Below the pieces are notes generated by a model that saw nothing but the letters and a program-made list of their open reading frames with translations, ran no database searches and was not told the origin of the DNA. DNA of 36,656 nt. It comes from Candidatus Poseidoniales archaeon. GTDB lineage: Archaea; Thermoplasmatota; Poseidoniia; Poseidoniales; Poseidoniaceae. Position 1 is the first letter of the stretch; every line of letters begins with the position of its first letter. Location: positions 1 to 36,656 of the forward strand of contig QQRW01000010.1 of the NCBI GenBank assembly GCA_003602605.1. The letters are read 5' to 3'. A program made the translations under genes and the position numbers. Shown one piece after another: positions 26,151 through 36,316 of the stretch.

Positions 26151-28829
26151 TTAACGGTTCTTGTTTTTACGAATTTTTTCCTTTTGGAGTATTCCGCACC
26201 GTCGTATTTGTTCCTTTGCGCGCTTGACTTCTTCAGGAACGAGTCCACGTGGAATTGACTGTTCGAAGCATTTGATTGCATCGGGGTAACGCTCCATTTC
26301 GGCATATGCACTACCCATATTGTAGAGAGTTTTGCCTTGAACTTCCGCTGGGCGAATCAACATTGCTTGATGATAAGATTCAACACATTTCGGATATTCT
26401 TCCATGTAGTAAAATGCGTTACCTCTTCCGTTGAGGATTCGTATGAGCATTTCTTCGTTGCCAGTGAATGAAGGAAGTGCCCTGTCGAAGCACGAAAGTG
26501 CTTCTCTGAACTTCCCATCGGATATGAGACCTACACCTTGGTTGTACCATGCAATATCTTGGTTTGCCACCGAACTTGAGTCGACTTCTGCATTGGCAGA
26601 ACTCGAGACCAAACGTTGTGCATCTGCGGCCGCTTGTGTGAGGTCAAAAGATGACTGTGGCTCTTGGATGACTGCACTCGGTTCTGTGGCTCTCTGTTCA
26701 AGTAGAATTGCAGAGTCTGTGAGCAATGAAGATCCAGTACTTTGCGACTGTTGCGGAACTTCGGATGCAGGCGTCTGTAAGCCGAGCGCATTCATGTAGT
26801 AGTCAGCCTCCTGTTCGTTTGGATCTTGCACAGTTTGTACCGGTGGTGACTCAAGCATAGGTGGCGTATCATTCAATGGAGCAGGAACGGGAGCGGGCAC
26901 CGCTACGAATTCAGGGGCGGGTGCTTGAGGAGCAGGAGTCTCAAAGTTTGGTGCAGGACTCGGTGTACTTGCAACTGCAGATACGGACTCTGACAATTGA
27001 GTTGAGGTTTCCTTCTGCCCGGAAACAACTCCAAGGAGTGAATCAGCCTTTCGATGGCACTTTTCGGCAGTGGCCAAATCGCCAGCTGATTCGAGTGAGC
27101 GGGCTAATCCTCGCCAAATATCAGGATTTTCACCGTCCTGTTTAATCATTGATTTCCAAATTGTGACTGCTTGGACATCCTTCTTTGCAGCCGTATATGC
27201 TCTTGCGTGCATCGCAGTCTGGCCCGGACCCAAATATTCGATTGCTTCAGAAGCAAGATGCGGACCTTCTGGAAGTGTCGGTGGAATGCCTTGGACACTT
27301 TCCAAGACGTTTGCCTCACCTTCCGCGAGTTCGACAAGGATTCGAATGAACTCTGGACGAACAGGGTTCTTTGGTTCAATTCGAAGAACCGTGCGTGTCG
27401 CTTTCAGGAAATTTTCAACATCTCCAATCTCATGGCATAATTGACTGCACTTTACCGCAGCCTTGAGATAATCCGATTGTACATTCATCGCTTTCATGTA
27501 GCACTCAACTGCTTTGTCGGTTTCTCCGCGTCGTTGGTGTATGGAACCAAGGTTAAACCAACCAGTTCCTTGAGTTGGGTCAAGAGTTTGTGCGTGCTGG
27601 AGAGCAGATATGGCATGGTCATCAAGTTCTAAACGTGCCATTGCTCCACCTGCGATACGCCAAGCACCTGCGTGTTCAGCACCAATCGTTTTGAGATGCG
27701 GGCTAAGTAATTCCAGTGCACCCTTGGCGTCACCCGAACGAATCAAACTTGTTGCTTGTTCGACAAGATTATCGAGGTCGAGGGGCTCTTCCTCTACAAC
27801 TTCGATTATTGGTTCAGGAACGACAGGTGCTTGATTTTCTGCCTGTTCAATCACTTGCTGGATTTCTTGAGTTGCTGCAACTACGGTCGCAGCAGATTTG
27901 AGTTCTTGATACTCGAGATGTTGGTTTGAATCATCATCGTGATGGAGTGCCTCAGCGAGTACAGCTTCCTTGTCTGTAACGCCGGTTTCTTTCATCACTT
28001 TTTCCACTTCAACTTCATTGAAAGTTTGCGTAGGTTCTTGAATCGGCATTTCCTCTATTGGCATTTTTATTCCACTTTCAGCACATCTTGCTTTTACATC
28101 GAGGAGCATGGGATGGCCAGGGAAGAATTTGAGCGCTTTAACAGCCATCTCGTATGCTGCAGCATCATCACCAATTCGTTCGAGTAATGTGGCTATGTTT
28201 GCAGTTGCTGGAGCATTGTTCGGGTTGATGTCGAGGCATATTTGGAATGCTTGACGTGCTCCACGCGCATCTTGCTCAGCTTCGAGGAGTACGCCCCGGT
28301 TGAACCAAGCCATGTCACATGAAGGATCAAGTGCAATGGCCTTGTTGAATGCTGCTAATGCTCCTTTTGAATCGTTTTTTCGAGAACATTCTTCACCAAG
28401 TTGTAAAAGAAAATCGACAGTGTTTTCTTCATCAACATCTGGTTCATCTGGAACCTGTGCTTTCTTTTCCAGCCACTGCGTTGCAGCATTTTGAAGTTCA
28501 TTTTCGCTGAGGTAATTATTGTCGTTTTCATCCATGGTATGTGCGAATGCCAAGAACCCTTCTCGGTCCTGTATAGCATGCTGCTTAATGACGCGTTCCA
28601 GTACATTTTCGGAATACCCCATCTGCTTCACATCAACATGTTCGACCATGTCGCCAAGACCTGCTGAACGCAGTGCTGCAGCCATGGACTCTGCAACGGC
28701 ATCTGATACGGCATTTGTGTCGCTGGGAGAATCGCCTATCTCTTCCATGGTGTCACCGTACCAAAGCGGATAACCGACTGGCATAAGCATTGCTTCTAAT
28801 TGTCCTACATATTTTGACAGTATATTCAA
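26151..28829 (-). CDS. Large TPR-repeat protein with EF-hand-like loops (start codon uncertain)
   Basis: Many TPR units (e.g. AWFNRGVLLEAEQDARGARQAFQICLDINPN) and two EF-hand-like 12-mers, DENDNNYLSENE and DDDSNQHLEYQE. ATG at 28748 (MEEIGDSPS) is an alternative start. Confidence 0.78.
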   Translation of the reverse strand: MNILSKYVGQLEAMLMPVGYPLWYGDTMEEIGDSPSDTNAVSDAVAESMAAALRSAGLGDMVEHVDVKQMGYSENVLERVIKQHAIQDREGFLAFAHTMDENDNNYLSENELQNAATQWLEKKAQVPDEPDVDEENTVDFLLQLGEECSRKNDSKGALAAFNKAIALDPSCDMAWFNRGVLLEAEQDARGARQAFQICLDINPNNAPATANIATLLERIGDDAAAYEMAVKALKFFPGHPMLLDVKARCAESGIKMPIEEMPIQEPTQTFNEVEVEKVMKETGVTDKEAVLAEALHHDDDSNQHLEYQELKSAATVVAATQEIQQVIEQAENQAPVVPEPIIEVVEEEPLDLDNLVEQATSLIRSGDAKGALELLSPHLKTIGAEHAGAWRIAGGAMARLELDDHAISALQHAQTLDPTQGTGWFNLGSIHQRRGETDKAVECYMKAMNVQSDYLKAAVKCSQLCHEIGDVENFLKATRTVLRIEPKNPVRPEFIRILVELAEGEANVLESVQGIPPTLPEGPHLASEAIEYLGPGQTAMHARAYTAAKKDVQAVTIWKSMIKQDGENPDIWRGLARSLESAGDLATAEKCHRKADSLLGVVSGQKETSTQLSESVSAVASTPSPAPNFETPAPQAPAPEFVAVPAPVPAPLNDTPPMLESPPVQTVQDPNEQEADYYMNALGLQTPASEVPQQSQSTGSSLLTDSAILLEQRATEPSAVIQEPQSSFDLTQAAADAQRLVSSSANAEVDSSSVANQDIAWYNQGVGLISDGKFREALSCFDRALPSFTGNEEMLIRILNGRGNAFYYMEEYPKCVESYHQAMLIRPAEVQGKTLYNMGSAYAEMERYPDAIKCFEQSIPRGLVPEEVKRAKEQIRRCGILQKEKIRKNKNR

Positions 28830-28853
28830 AAACCCCCCTCATAAGTCCACCGT

Positions 28854-29411
28854 ATGAGTGATGCGAAAATACGAATCCTTGGCCTATCCGGAGAGTACAG
28901 ACCTACATCGAAAAGTGGAATGATGGTGACTCATGCCCTCGATTATGCGCGTTCGAAAGGTGCTGATGTAACGTTTTGGGATTGCAACGAAAAACCATTA
29001 CCATTCGTCGGCGAAGATGGCTGTTGGGACAACGCAAATGTCAAAGAATTTCAAGCACTCGCTTCAGAATCCGACGCTTTTCTTGTTTGCTCACCAGAAT
29101 ATCACGGCACGATGTCAGGCGTCATGAAAAATACCTTCGACTGGCTTTACGACAAGCATGTTGGCGGGAAACCTTTCGGACTTATGAGTACACTCGGAGG
29201 AATTCAAAATGCAAACACACTCAATCACATGCGTATCATGTTGCGATGGCTCCATGCTTGGCCAGTGCCAGAACAGTTGTCTGTTGGCCATGTCAAGGAA
29301 GCTTTCGATGCCGATGGGCAATTTACGGATCCTAAAACCGTTGAACGCTTGCATGGACTTGTAGACTCAGTTATGCGAACTGCTGAGATGATGAACTCTC
29401 GAGACCAGTGA
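28854..29411 (+). CDS. NADPH-dependent FMN reductase family flavoprotein
   Basis: ILGLSGEYRPTSKSGMMVTHAL and AFLVCSPEYHGTMSGVMKNTFDWLY. Confidence 0.88.
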   Translation: MSDAKIRILGLSGEYRPTSKSGMMVTHALDYARSKGADVTFWDCNEKPLPFVGEDGCWDNANVKEFQALASESDAFLVCSPEYHGTMSGVMKNTFDWLYDKHVGGKPFGLMSTLGGIQNANTLNHMRIMLRWLHAWPVPEQLSVGHVKEAFDADGQFTDPKTVERLHGLVDSVMRTAEMMNSRDQ

Positions 29412-29415
29412 TTCC

Positions 29416-30150
29416 ATGAACGACGCACGCCCGTTTTTTGACGACGAGTTCGGTGGCCGCTATATTCTGGTTGAACCCGGGGAATTTGAGATGGGAGACC
29501 TGAAGGGGACTCGTTCAGAGCAACCACCTCGTTTAGTCTCAATTACTGAGCCTTTTTTCTGCGGCGAACGACCTGTTACTCAAGCACACTGGCAGGCCGT
29601 TATGGAAGTAAACCCATCTCGCTTCACCGAAGGATGGGCTGCAGGCCTTCGTCCCGTCGAACAAATATCTTGGGACGATGCTCAAGAGTTTACTCTTCGG
29701 CTCAATGAAATGGATAACGGTACTGAACGCCTTGGGTTTACAGGTGTATGGCGATTGCCAACAGAGTCTGAATGGGAATACATTGCAAGAGCAGGTACAT
29801 CATCACGATGGTCGTTTGGAAACCGTGATTCCGATTTGAACGATTATGGTTGGCATGCAGGCAATGCCGGTGCAACAACTAGGGAAGTAGGGCAAAAAAA
29901 AGCCAATCCATGGGGATTCCTCGATTTACACGGCCAAGTGAGTGAATGGTGCCAAGACCATTTCTCTCCGGATTATTCACAACATACCTCTCAGCAAGAT
30001 GCTTTCTCCAGTGATTCATTACGACGCGTCCATAGAGGTGGCTCATGGTTCACTGAATCGGACTCAACTCGTTGTTCTTCTCGAGGTTCTGCTTTGCATC
30101 ATCAAAAATCGGACGGTATTGGGTTGCGTCTCGTTTGGCAACCACTTTAG
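29416..30150 (+). CDS. SUMF1/formylglycine-generating-enzyme-fold domain protein
   Basis: FEMGDLKGTRSEQPPRLVSITEPF, RPVTQAHWQAVM, RLPTESEWEYIARAG, NPWGFLDLHGQVSEWCQD and HRGGSWF. Confidence 0.88.
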   Translation: MNDARPFFDDEFGGRYILVEPGEFEMGDLKGTRSEQPPRLVSITEPFFCGERPVTQAHWQAVMEVNPSRFTEGWAAGLRPVEQISWDDAQEFTLRLNEMDNGTERLGFTGVWRLPTESEWEYIARAGTSSRWSFGNRDSDLNDYGWHAGNAGATTREVGQKKANPWGFLDLHGQVSEWCQDHFSPDYSQHTSQQDAFSSDSLRRVHRGGSWFTESDSTRCSSRGSALHHQKSDGIGLRLVWQPL

Positions 30151-30172
30151 TGCCTGGATATGAGGAACATAT

Positions 30173-30520
30173 ATGCCCGTCTTGTATCATAATCCGCGTT
30201 GTTCAAAATCTCGGCAAGCTGCACTGCTTTGCGCTGACTCTCCTCTTGATATTGAGATACACCACTACCTCTCTCAACCATTGGATTTCGACACTCTTCA
30301 TTCGATGCTGACCCGTCTTGATGGTGACGTAGGTGAATCGGTACGATGGAAAGACAATGGGCTCAAACTCATCGACACAACGAATGTTGACCGCGGAAAT
30401 ATTGAGTCGATTGCTCGTTTTTTGGCTGAACATGGACAATTTATGCAACGCCCGTGGCTTGATGACGGCACAATTACAGTTATTGGGCGTCCTGTTGAAC
30501 GGTTGAATCGTCTGCTGTAA
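30173..30520 (+). CDS. ArsC/Spx-family thioredoxin-fold protein (arsenate reductase-like)
   Basis: YHNPRCSKSRQAALL, IARFLAEHGQFMQRPWLDDGTITVIGRPVERLNRLL. Confidence 0.83.
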   Translation: MPVLYHNPRCSKSRQAALLCADSPLDIEIHHYLSQPLDFDTLHSMLTRLDGDVGESVRWKDNGLKLIDTTNVDRGNIESIARFLAEHGQFMQRPWLDDGTITVIGRPVERLNRLL

Positions 30521-31028
30521 TTCCTGAACGTTCACTTTCCGACCTTGGCTCAATATCGTATCCACGACGTTCATCTGTATCGACTAAAGTTTGATTTTTT
30601 GGAGTTTCACCGGGTGATATCGACCATTTTCCCGTAAATGGTTCGCTAAGAAAGGTCATGAGGTTACGTGTTTTGAGCGCATCTATTCCAGCTGCAGTTC
30701 TGTCGACTGGGGGCGCAATTTCTTCGTTAAATGTAGCATCCATAGCTGAACACACCTCTTGAAAACTACGCGAACCATCACACAGTTCCCAAAGCATACT
30801 GTTCATTTGATCCAGTGGCCGACGTACTTCTCGGGGCGCCCGCATGACCTTCGCTAAAATCCGTTCAAAGCGAGTAAATCTTTTTTCTATCCGTAGGACA
30901 ACAAGCATCCCGGTGACACCATCCTGTTCAGTATGAGGGCCTGCCTCTCCAGTCCGAGCCCACCATACTGGCAATCTACACGGGTATGTGCCAGCATAAC
31001 GATGGGTGTCACTGTCTGCTAGTTCCAT
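30480..31028 (-). CDS. PqqD-like peptide-binding domain protein
   Basis: REVRRPLDQMNSMLWELCDGSRSFQEVCSAM fits the PqqD fold pattern. Unusual N-terminal extension. Confidence 0.6.
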   Translation of the reverse strand: MELADSDTHRYAGTYPCRLPVWWARTGEAGPHTEQDGVTGMLVVLRIEKRFTRFERILAKVMRAPREVRRPLDQMNSMLWELCDGSRSFQEVCSAMDATFNEEIAPPVDRTAAGIDALKTRNLMTFLSEPFTGKWSISPGETPKNQTLVDTDERRGYDIEPRSESERSGITADDSTVQQDAQ

Positions 31029-31038
31029 TCAACTCCCC

Positions 31039-31218
31039 TCAAAATTCGGTAAAAGTCCACACGACCATGACCAACATTGCAGCCACTCCGGTAAAAGCAA
31101 CCAATCGTGTTTCTTCAAGACGCTCTGTAAAGTTCCTTAGAAACCATGTGCCAACCCCACACATAGCAATTACTGCCCATAGAAGATACCATGCGGCAGG
31201 ATATGCTGCAGACTCCAT
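31039..31218 (-). CDS. Small hydrophobic two-TM protein (59 aa)
   Basis: MESAAYPAAWYLLWAVIAMCGVGTWFLRNFTERLEETRLVAFTGVAAMLVMVVWTFTEF from an internal ATG at 31218; fills the gap before the next CDS. Confidence 0.5.
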   Translation of the reverse strand: MESAAYPAAWYLLWAVIAMCGVGTWFLRNFTERLEETRLVAFTGVAAMLVMVVWTFTEF

Positions 31219-31244
31219 ATTACAACCCTCATGTCCCGTGGTTG

Positions 31245-34200
31245 TTACTTTTTCGCATCGAGGTACTGCTGCCCATAATACTGCCACTGCTCCATAGTCC
31301 AGTTAGGCGGTAGGCCTTCGGGCGGTAATTCAGGGCCAACATTTGTCCCTAAAGTCGGCATTGTCACTTGAGTTGCTGTTGAAATCGGTGGGCCTCGAGA
31401 TACCTCTTCGCTGAACATTTCCGGTATGTCCTTGGAAATGTTTTCATCTTCTGGAGATTCATCGAAGCCTTGGCGCTTTCGCAATAGGAGCGTCAATAGT
31501 ATAGCTGCAAACAGGAATCCAGCAATTGCAGTAGCCAAAACTTCAGCATCCATCCCCAACTCGTCTGCTTGCACATTTTGGAATCCGAATGTCTGTTCTC
31601 CGTTCCAAAATAGTGCTCCATCTTCGGATTCCACAGCGATTACTATTGTTCCATCAGTTGGACCGTCCAATCGATGGAGTTCACAACGAACATCCGTTGT
31701 TTGCAAGGTCATGTGACCCGGCTCAAACTCAAAAGTGCGCCCTGTTTCGTTCACTAAAATTCCGAGGCACACAATTTGCCATCCATCAGGCTTGGTAATA
31801 CCGAGGTGGAACGATTCGGTTTGGCTCGAGGCAGAGGAAAGGTTTACCCAGAAAGGAACTGGAATGCCAGACATTTTTGTCTCGTTTGATTTCTGGCTCA
31901 ACTCCACGTCAAGGACTCGTTGTGAATCGACGAGGATTAACACATCATGGATCAATTCAAAGGGAGTTTTATCACCAGTATCACCGGCAATAACTTCGAA
32001 ACTTACCACGATTCTGCTGTTGAGTGTCATGGTGTCCGGAATTAGTAAATCGACAGTAATTTTCATTTCTTGCCCAGGCGACATGGTGAATGTGCTCAAT
32101 TCATTGAGCGGTCTCGAAGCTCCAGACTCGCCTATGCTCAAGAAACTCATCAGTCCTTCATTTGGCGGAGATGATGATACACTTGCTTTAATTTTGAAGG
32201 AATCGTCAACAGCATTACCGAGATTCACTACTGTAATGTTTACAGATGCAGCCCCTCCCACTGCCGCAGTTGTTTCTGTGAGATTAGACACAATTGCTGG
32301 GATTCTAACTGATGCAGTGATTGCATCAAACTCGATTGAATTATCTTCATCCATTGACTCGATCAACCCATCACTGCTATCTACGCGGAATGAGAGCGTA
32401 TGTATCTCTCCGGCGCGTTCTTCACTCGGCAAAAGAATCATAATTTGTACATTGCGAATGTCTTCATTATCATACGGTGCAGACAATTGTATTGGTCCGG
32501 TATGGTTCATCCCTCCAATTCGTATCCACCATGTCCAAGAGTTTGGAAGTGAATTTGTTGAGATGATAGCATTAACTGGCCCATTGCCATTATTCTCAAC
32601 ATCGAGGTTCACTTTCACTGGAACGCCAGGCATTAGCTTCATCGGTGCCTCGTTGAGGGATAATCGCAAATCACTAACGGTTCGAACTTTAATTCCACTG
32701 AAGGCTAAGCCCTCGAAGTTCATTCCACTGCGATGTGATGTGATTGTAGGAGTAATCGTTGGTGCGCTGTCGCCTGCCTGTGCCGTAATTGGCGAAGTAA
32801 TATCAATTCGAAATGTAGTCGTAGACTCACTGTTCACTACCGCCGCCTGGGTAGGAGGCGATTCAATTACCCAGTTTCCTTGGTTTAGATATGAAAGGTC
32901 GATGGCAAATATGTCTTGTCGACTTGCATTGTTCCATATTGTGTATTCAACAGTGATGGTTCCGCCGGCATCGACTTCCCACTCACGGTTGAATTGTTCA
33001 TAGGTCATCCCTACTTCCGCATCACTTACCATCGATGCTGAGACATCAATATCCTGGGCATGTGTGCGCATCGTAATGTTCTGTGATTTTGCTAACAAGG
33101 TGAATTCAAACATCGAATCTGGAATGGCATTCTGTGGGACTGTAAGTAGGAACTCTACGTGGACAGGCGTGTCTGGCCTGACAAGCACATCCTCGCTTTG
33201 CGTCCATCCAAAATTAACACTCCAGCCAGCCCCTAAGTTTGAATCCTCAATACTTAATTCGAAAACATCTGTTGCTTCACCCTTGTTTTGTATTTCCACA
33301 GAAAACGGACACGAACTCCCAGGCGCGCATGAAGGTGGAAATTCTGGCTGAACAATATACGGTTCACGATCCGGCATCACTTGAAATTGCAGCGGCAAAG
33401 TCGTGTTTACTGCGGAATATTGGCTCGATACTCCACGGAATGTCATTTGAGAAAAACCGGATGTAGCATTCTCATCCGGCCTAATTTTAATGTCAATCAG
33501 TTTTGATTGCCCCGGTGAGAGCAATACACCTGATTGTTCATTGATTGATACGCCATTTGGGTTTGCATAATACACCTCCCAATTCACTGGTAAACCGAGT
33601 ATTTCGGGCAGAACAGAATCTGAAATGTTACCGGCATTTGTCACTTCAACGCGTACAGTACCCCATTGCCCGGGAGTAGAACCTATTGTTGAAACACCGT
33701 TTGATGCGAGTGAATATTCCTCTGGTCGTACTTTTTGGTCGTATACAAATACCAATTCATCCAAATAGTATCCGATATCTGTGGTCGTGGCGTCTGATTC
33801 AAACAAAAACCGGAACTGTGTTTGAGAGTGGTAGTGCTCCTGTGGGACTGGAATCAATGGCGATACAATACCCCTGTCGTTGACTGTAAAGGTTCTATAA
33901 TCTTGACCGTCATCGAAGTTTTGGTCAACCGTTCCTTGAACAGTCGTAAGGTCAAACCATCCACCCATGGCAGTTTTTACCTGCACCTTGAGGCGATCAT
34001 TAGTTGCTGCACTTCCCGTGTAAAAGAAACTTAGACCGTTGGTTCGTGTCGGACTGGAAACAGCATCTGACATATCGATTACGGGAGTTGTAAGAGATGT
34101 TGCTAAATTGTTCGAATACGATGATAATTCACCGTTACCTACATGGCAACTGCTGCCCAAAGAGAGACCAGTATCTGAGCTAATTCCCCATTCCGCACCA

Positions 34201-34781
34201 GCAGTCCAACCGGATAATGAGTCGCAGTTGAAGTAAGAGCGAGCAACAGTAAACGTCGATGTGTATTCATCATTCATTGGCTCGTCGTCGACAACCGTTG
34301 ATGTTGTCCGGACGAGGAGCGTATGATTACCCGAATAAGTGGGCGTGAATGTTTTCGAAACTGTATTCGAATTGCCCCCGGTTAAGGAAGACAACTGGAG
34401 TGTGTAATTAACGGTTTCAAACAGCGCATACTCGTTATGCAGGACCTTAATGTTCACATCAATCGTTCCTGAACTTGATGTACCTTTATTCTCAACGAGA
34501 ACTTCAAGTTGAATTGGTACATCAACGACTGCGTCGACCACATACAGTTCTTGAGGACGGTTAAATCCGATTACAGGGTAGTTCGATGAGAACATTCGAT
34601 ACTTTTCCTCGTCACCAGAGGTGGTATACGAAAAGGAAACTTCAGTCACGGTTACGTCGACGCCTGTCGCTTTTGCTGATGACTCAAACTGTGATGAGTG
34701 ATTAAACTCGATTACGCTCTCTGATGGAATATTTCCACCAGCAAAAAGTAACAAAATCAAACACGCTAGTATTCTCTTCAT
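31245..34781 (-). CDS. Giant secreted membrane-anchored surface protein with CARDB/Ig-like repeats
   Basis: Signal peptide MKRILACLILLLFAGGNIPS (ATG 34781), repeated 'ENNGNGPVNAIIS'/'NLGNAVDDSF'/'NKGTSSSGTIDV' CARDB-type motifs, C-terminal TM ATAIAGFLFAAILLTLLL and a cytosolic tail. Confidence 0.82.
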   Translation of the reverse strand: MKRILACLILLLFAGGNIPSESVIEFNHSSQFESSAKATGVDVTVTEVSFSYTTSGDEEKYRMFSSNYPVIGFNRPQELYVVDAVVDVPIQLEVLVENKGTSSSGTIDVNIKVLHNEYALFETVNYTLQLSSLTGGNSNTVSKTFTPTYSGNHTLLVRTTSTVVDDEPMNDEYTSTFTVARSYFNCDSLSGWTAGAEWGISSDTGLSLGSSCHVGNGELSSYSNNLATSLTTPVIDMSDAVSSPTRTNGLSFFYTGSAATNDRLKVQVKTAMGGWFDLTTVQGTVDQNFDDGQDYRTFTVNDRGIVSPLIPVPQEHYHSQTQFRFLFESDATTTDIGYYLDELVFVYDQKVRPEEYSLASNGVSTIGSTPGQWGTVRVEVTNAGNISDSVLPEILGLPVNWEVYYANPNGVSINEQSGVLLSPGQSKLIDIKIRPDENATSGFSQMTFRGVSSQYSAVNTTLPLQFQVMPDREPYIVQPEFPPSCAPGSSCPFSVEIQNKGEATDVFELSIEDSNLGAGWSVNFGWTQSEDVLVRPDTPVHVEFLLTVPQNAIPDSMFEFTLLAKSQNITMRTHAQDIDVSASMVSDAEVGMTYEQFNREWEVDAGGTITVEYTIWNNASRQDIFAIDLSYLNQGNWVIESPPTQAAVVNSESTTTFRIDITSPITAQAGDSAPTITPTITSHRSGMNFEGLAFSGIKVRTVSDLRLSLNEAPMKLMPGVPVKVNLDVENNGNGPVNAIISTNSLPNSWTWWIRIGGMNHTGPIQLSAPYDNEDIRNVQIMILLPSEERAGEIHTLSFRVDSSDGLIESMDEDNSIEFDAITASVRIPAIVSNLTETTAAVGGAASVNITVVNLGNAVDDSFKIKASVSSSPPNEGLMSFLSIGESGASRPLNELSTFTMSPGQEMKITVDLLIPDTMTLNSRIVVSFEVIAGDTGDKTPFELIHDVLILVDSQRVLDVELSQKSNETKMSGIPVPFWVNLSSASSQTESFHLGITKPDGWQIVCLGILVNETGRTFEFEPGHMTLQTTDVRCELHRLDGPTDGTIVIAVESEDGALFWNGEQTFGFQNVQADELGMDAEVLATAIAGFLFAAILLTLLLRKRQGFDESPEDENISKDIPEMFSEEVSRGPPISTATQVTMPTLGTNVGPELPPEGLPPNWTMEQWQYYGQQYLDAKK

Positions 34782-34834
34782 CGGGCCCAATCTCAAATAT
34801 TCCTTCAATATATATGAGGGAATTGGGTGATGAA

Positions 34835-35650
34835 TTATGATTTTTCGAGTGATTCTACAACTTGCTGTTCAGACTTTTCGAGTTTAACCCGGTCTTTCTT
34901 TTCCTTGGCTTTCGCAGCAAAATAAACGGTGAATGATGGGATAAGTACCATGGAGAAACAACCGATAACCGCTGCGAGTGCCCACAGGAATTCGGTTCCT
35001 GCATCGACTGAAAATACAGCAATAGTGTCGAACTCTTCATTGACAGTAATGAGAGTAATGTCTGGGGAGGTGAGCCGTTCACCGACTTCAATTATCTCGA
35101 TTCGAATCGTCGATGGTACGTGATTATATTCTATCAATTCACGGGCTTTGACAGTTGCATCGGCAATATTATCGCCGTAAACAGTGCCATTGTTTCTCCG
35201 TGCTGGGTCATATGATGTGAGTGCATTGATGCGGACCGATTCCCCGTTAGAGTTGACTTCATGGGTCGAGTTTTTCTGACACTGTTCGGCACAGCTGAAT
35301 GCTTGGTCTGATTCTATGCCAAGAAGACGGTGGCTGTAGAGGCCGGCCGCGTTAATAAGTCGAACCTTTGAGTTGTCGGAAAGATCTGATGCGACGAGGT
35401 ATACCCACGTCAAGTTCGAACCATTTGCTGGAACATCCCATGCCCATGTGGTTGTATTCGAAGACTCTTGATAGATTCTTGTCGGCTCATCAATGACGTG
35501 GTCTGTTTCTTCTGCGTCAGTTGTGTACAGATAGTACGATGGCGACACTGTAGCGCCATAGACGGCGTATGAGAGAAGCAAAATAAGCGTAATCGAGAGC
35601 CCCATGAGGGTGCGTAAAAGGTTGGGATTCTGCGCCAAAGCCTTCTTCAT
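34835..35650 (-). CDS. Membrane protein with N- and C-terminal TM helices and an extracytoplasmic domain
   Basis: TM LMGLSITLILLLSYAVYGA near the N-terminus and FLWALAAVIGCFSMVLIPSFTVYF near the C-terminus, with a charged tail. Confidence 0.7.
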   Translation of the reverse strand: MKKALAQNPNLLRTLMGLSITLILLLSYAVYGATVSPSYYLYTTDAEETDHVIDEPTRIYQESSNTTTWAWDVPANGSNLTWVYLVASDLSDNSKVRLINAAGLYSHRLLGIESDQAFSCAEQCQKNSTHEVNSNGESVRINALTSYDPARRNNGTVYGDNIADATVKARELIEYNHVPSTIRIEIIEVGERLTSPDITLITVNEEFDTIAVFSVDAGTEFLWALAAVIGCFSMVLIPSFTVYFAAKAKEKKDRVKLEKSEQQVVESLEKS

Positions 35651-35798
35651 TATTCAGTCCTACTTGGCACTCCAACTTGAACCCTTGTTCGACACATTTT
35701 TCGTTTGACGGCGTTGAAACCAATAGGTTCTGATGGTGCACTCCACCCGTTCTCTTCATATAGGGGAGTTCGGTCGGCAAATTGCTCGGTGTCTTATC

Positions 35799-36293
35799 AT
35801 GACGACTCTTTACGATATACCCGCTGAAATCCTTAACCCAGCTCTTGCAGCGCGACTCGAAGAAACAAAGAGCGTTTCAACGCCAGAATGGGCAGAATTC
35901 GTCAAGACAGGTGCTGACCGTGAACGCCCTCCATCACAAACAAACTGGTGGTTCCTGCGTTCAGCGGCCATCATGCGTAAGGTTGCACGTGAAGGACCAG
36001 TAGGTGTAACCCACCTAGCTCAAGCATTTGGCGGCCGCAAGGACAACGGTGCAGGACCAAACACTCCAGGCGTCGCATCTCGCCACATTATTCGCACATC
36101 ACTGCAACAACTCGAAGATTCCGGCCTTGTCGAAAAAGTGCCAGGTCGAGTCGTTGAAGATGAAAACGGCGATTCCCTTCAACTCTACAAGGGACGTCAA
36201 ATCACTGCAGCCGGTCACAAGATGATTGATGGCGTCGCCCACGAGTGCCGACCAGCCGCAGAAGAGCAATACCCAGGACTTTCCAAGTACTGA
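35799..36293 (+). CDS. rps19e: Ribosomal protein S19e
   Basis: MTTLYDIPAEILNPALAARLEE...WWFLRSAAIMRKVAREGPVGVTHLAQAFGGRKDNGAGPNTPGVASRHIIRTSLQQLEDSGLVEK. ATG at 35799 preferred (track 35733). Confidence 0.95.
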   Translation: MTTLYDIPAEILNPALAARLEETKSVSTPEWAEFVKTGADRERPPSQTNWWFLRSAAIMRKVAREGPVGVTHLAQAFGGRKDNGAGPNTPGVASRHIIRTSLQQLEDSGLVEKVPGRVVEDENGDSLQLYKGRQITAAGHKMIDGVAHECRPAAEEQYPGLSKY

Positions 36294-36316
36294 AGGGCGT
36301 GAACGAGGTGGCAAGC

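Noticed and set aside
29416-30150. Formylglycine-generating enzyme (sulfatase maturation) function
   Set aside because: The fold is SUMF1-like, but the active-site Cys pair expected near RGGSW..C....C is not present (reads RGGSWFTESDSTRCSS). Only the domain family is called.
31735-33003. 422-aa + strand ORF
   Set aside because: Antisense to the giant CARDB surface protein. Composition reflects the opposite-strand codons, with no family motifs.
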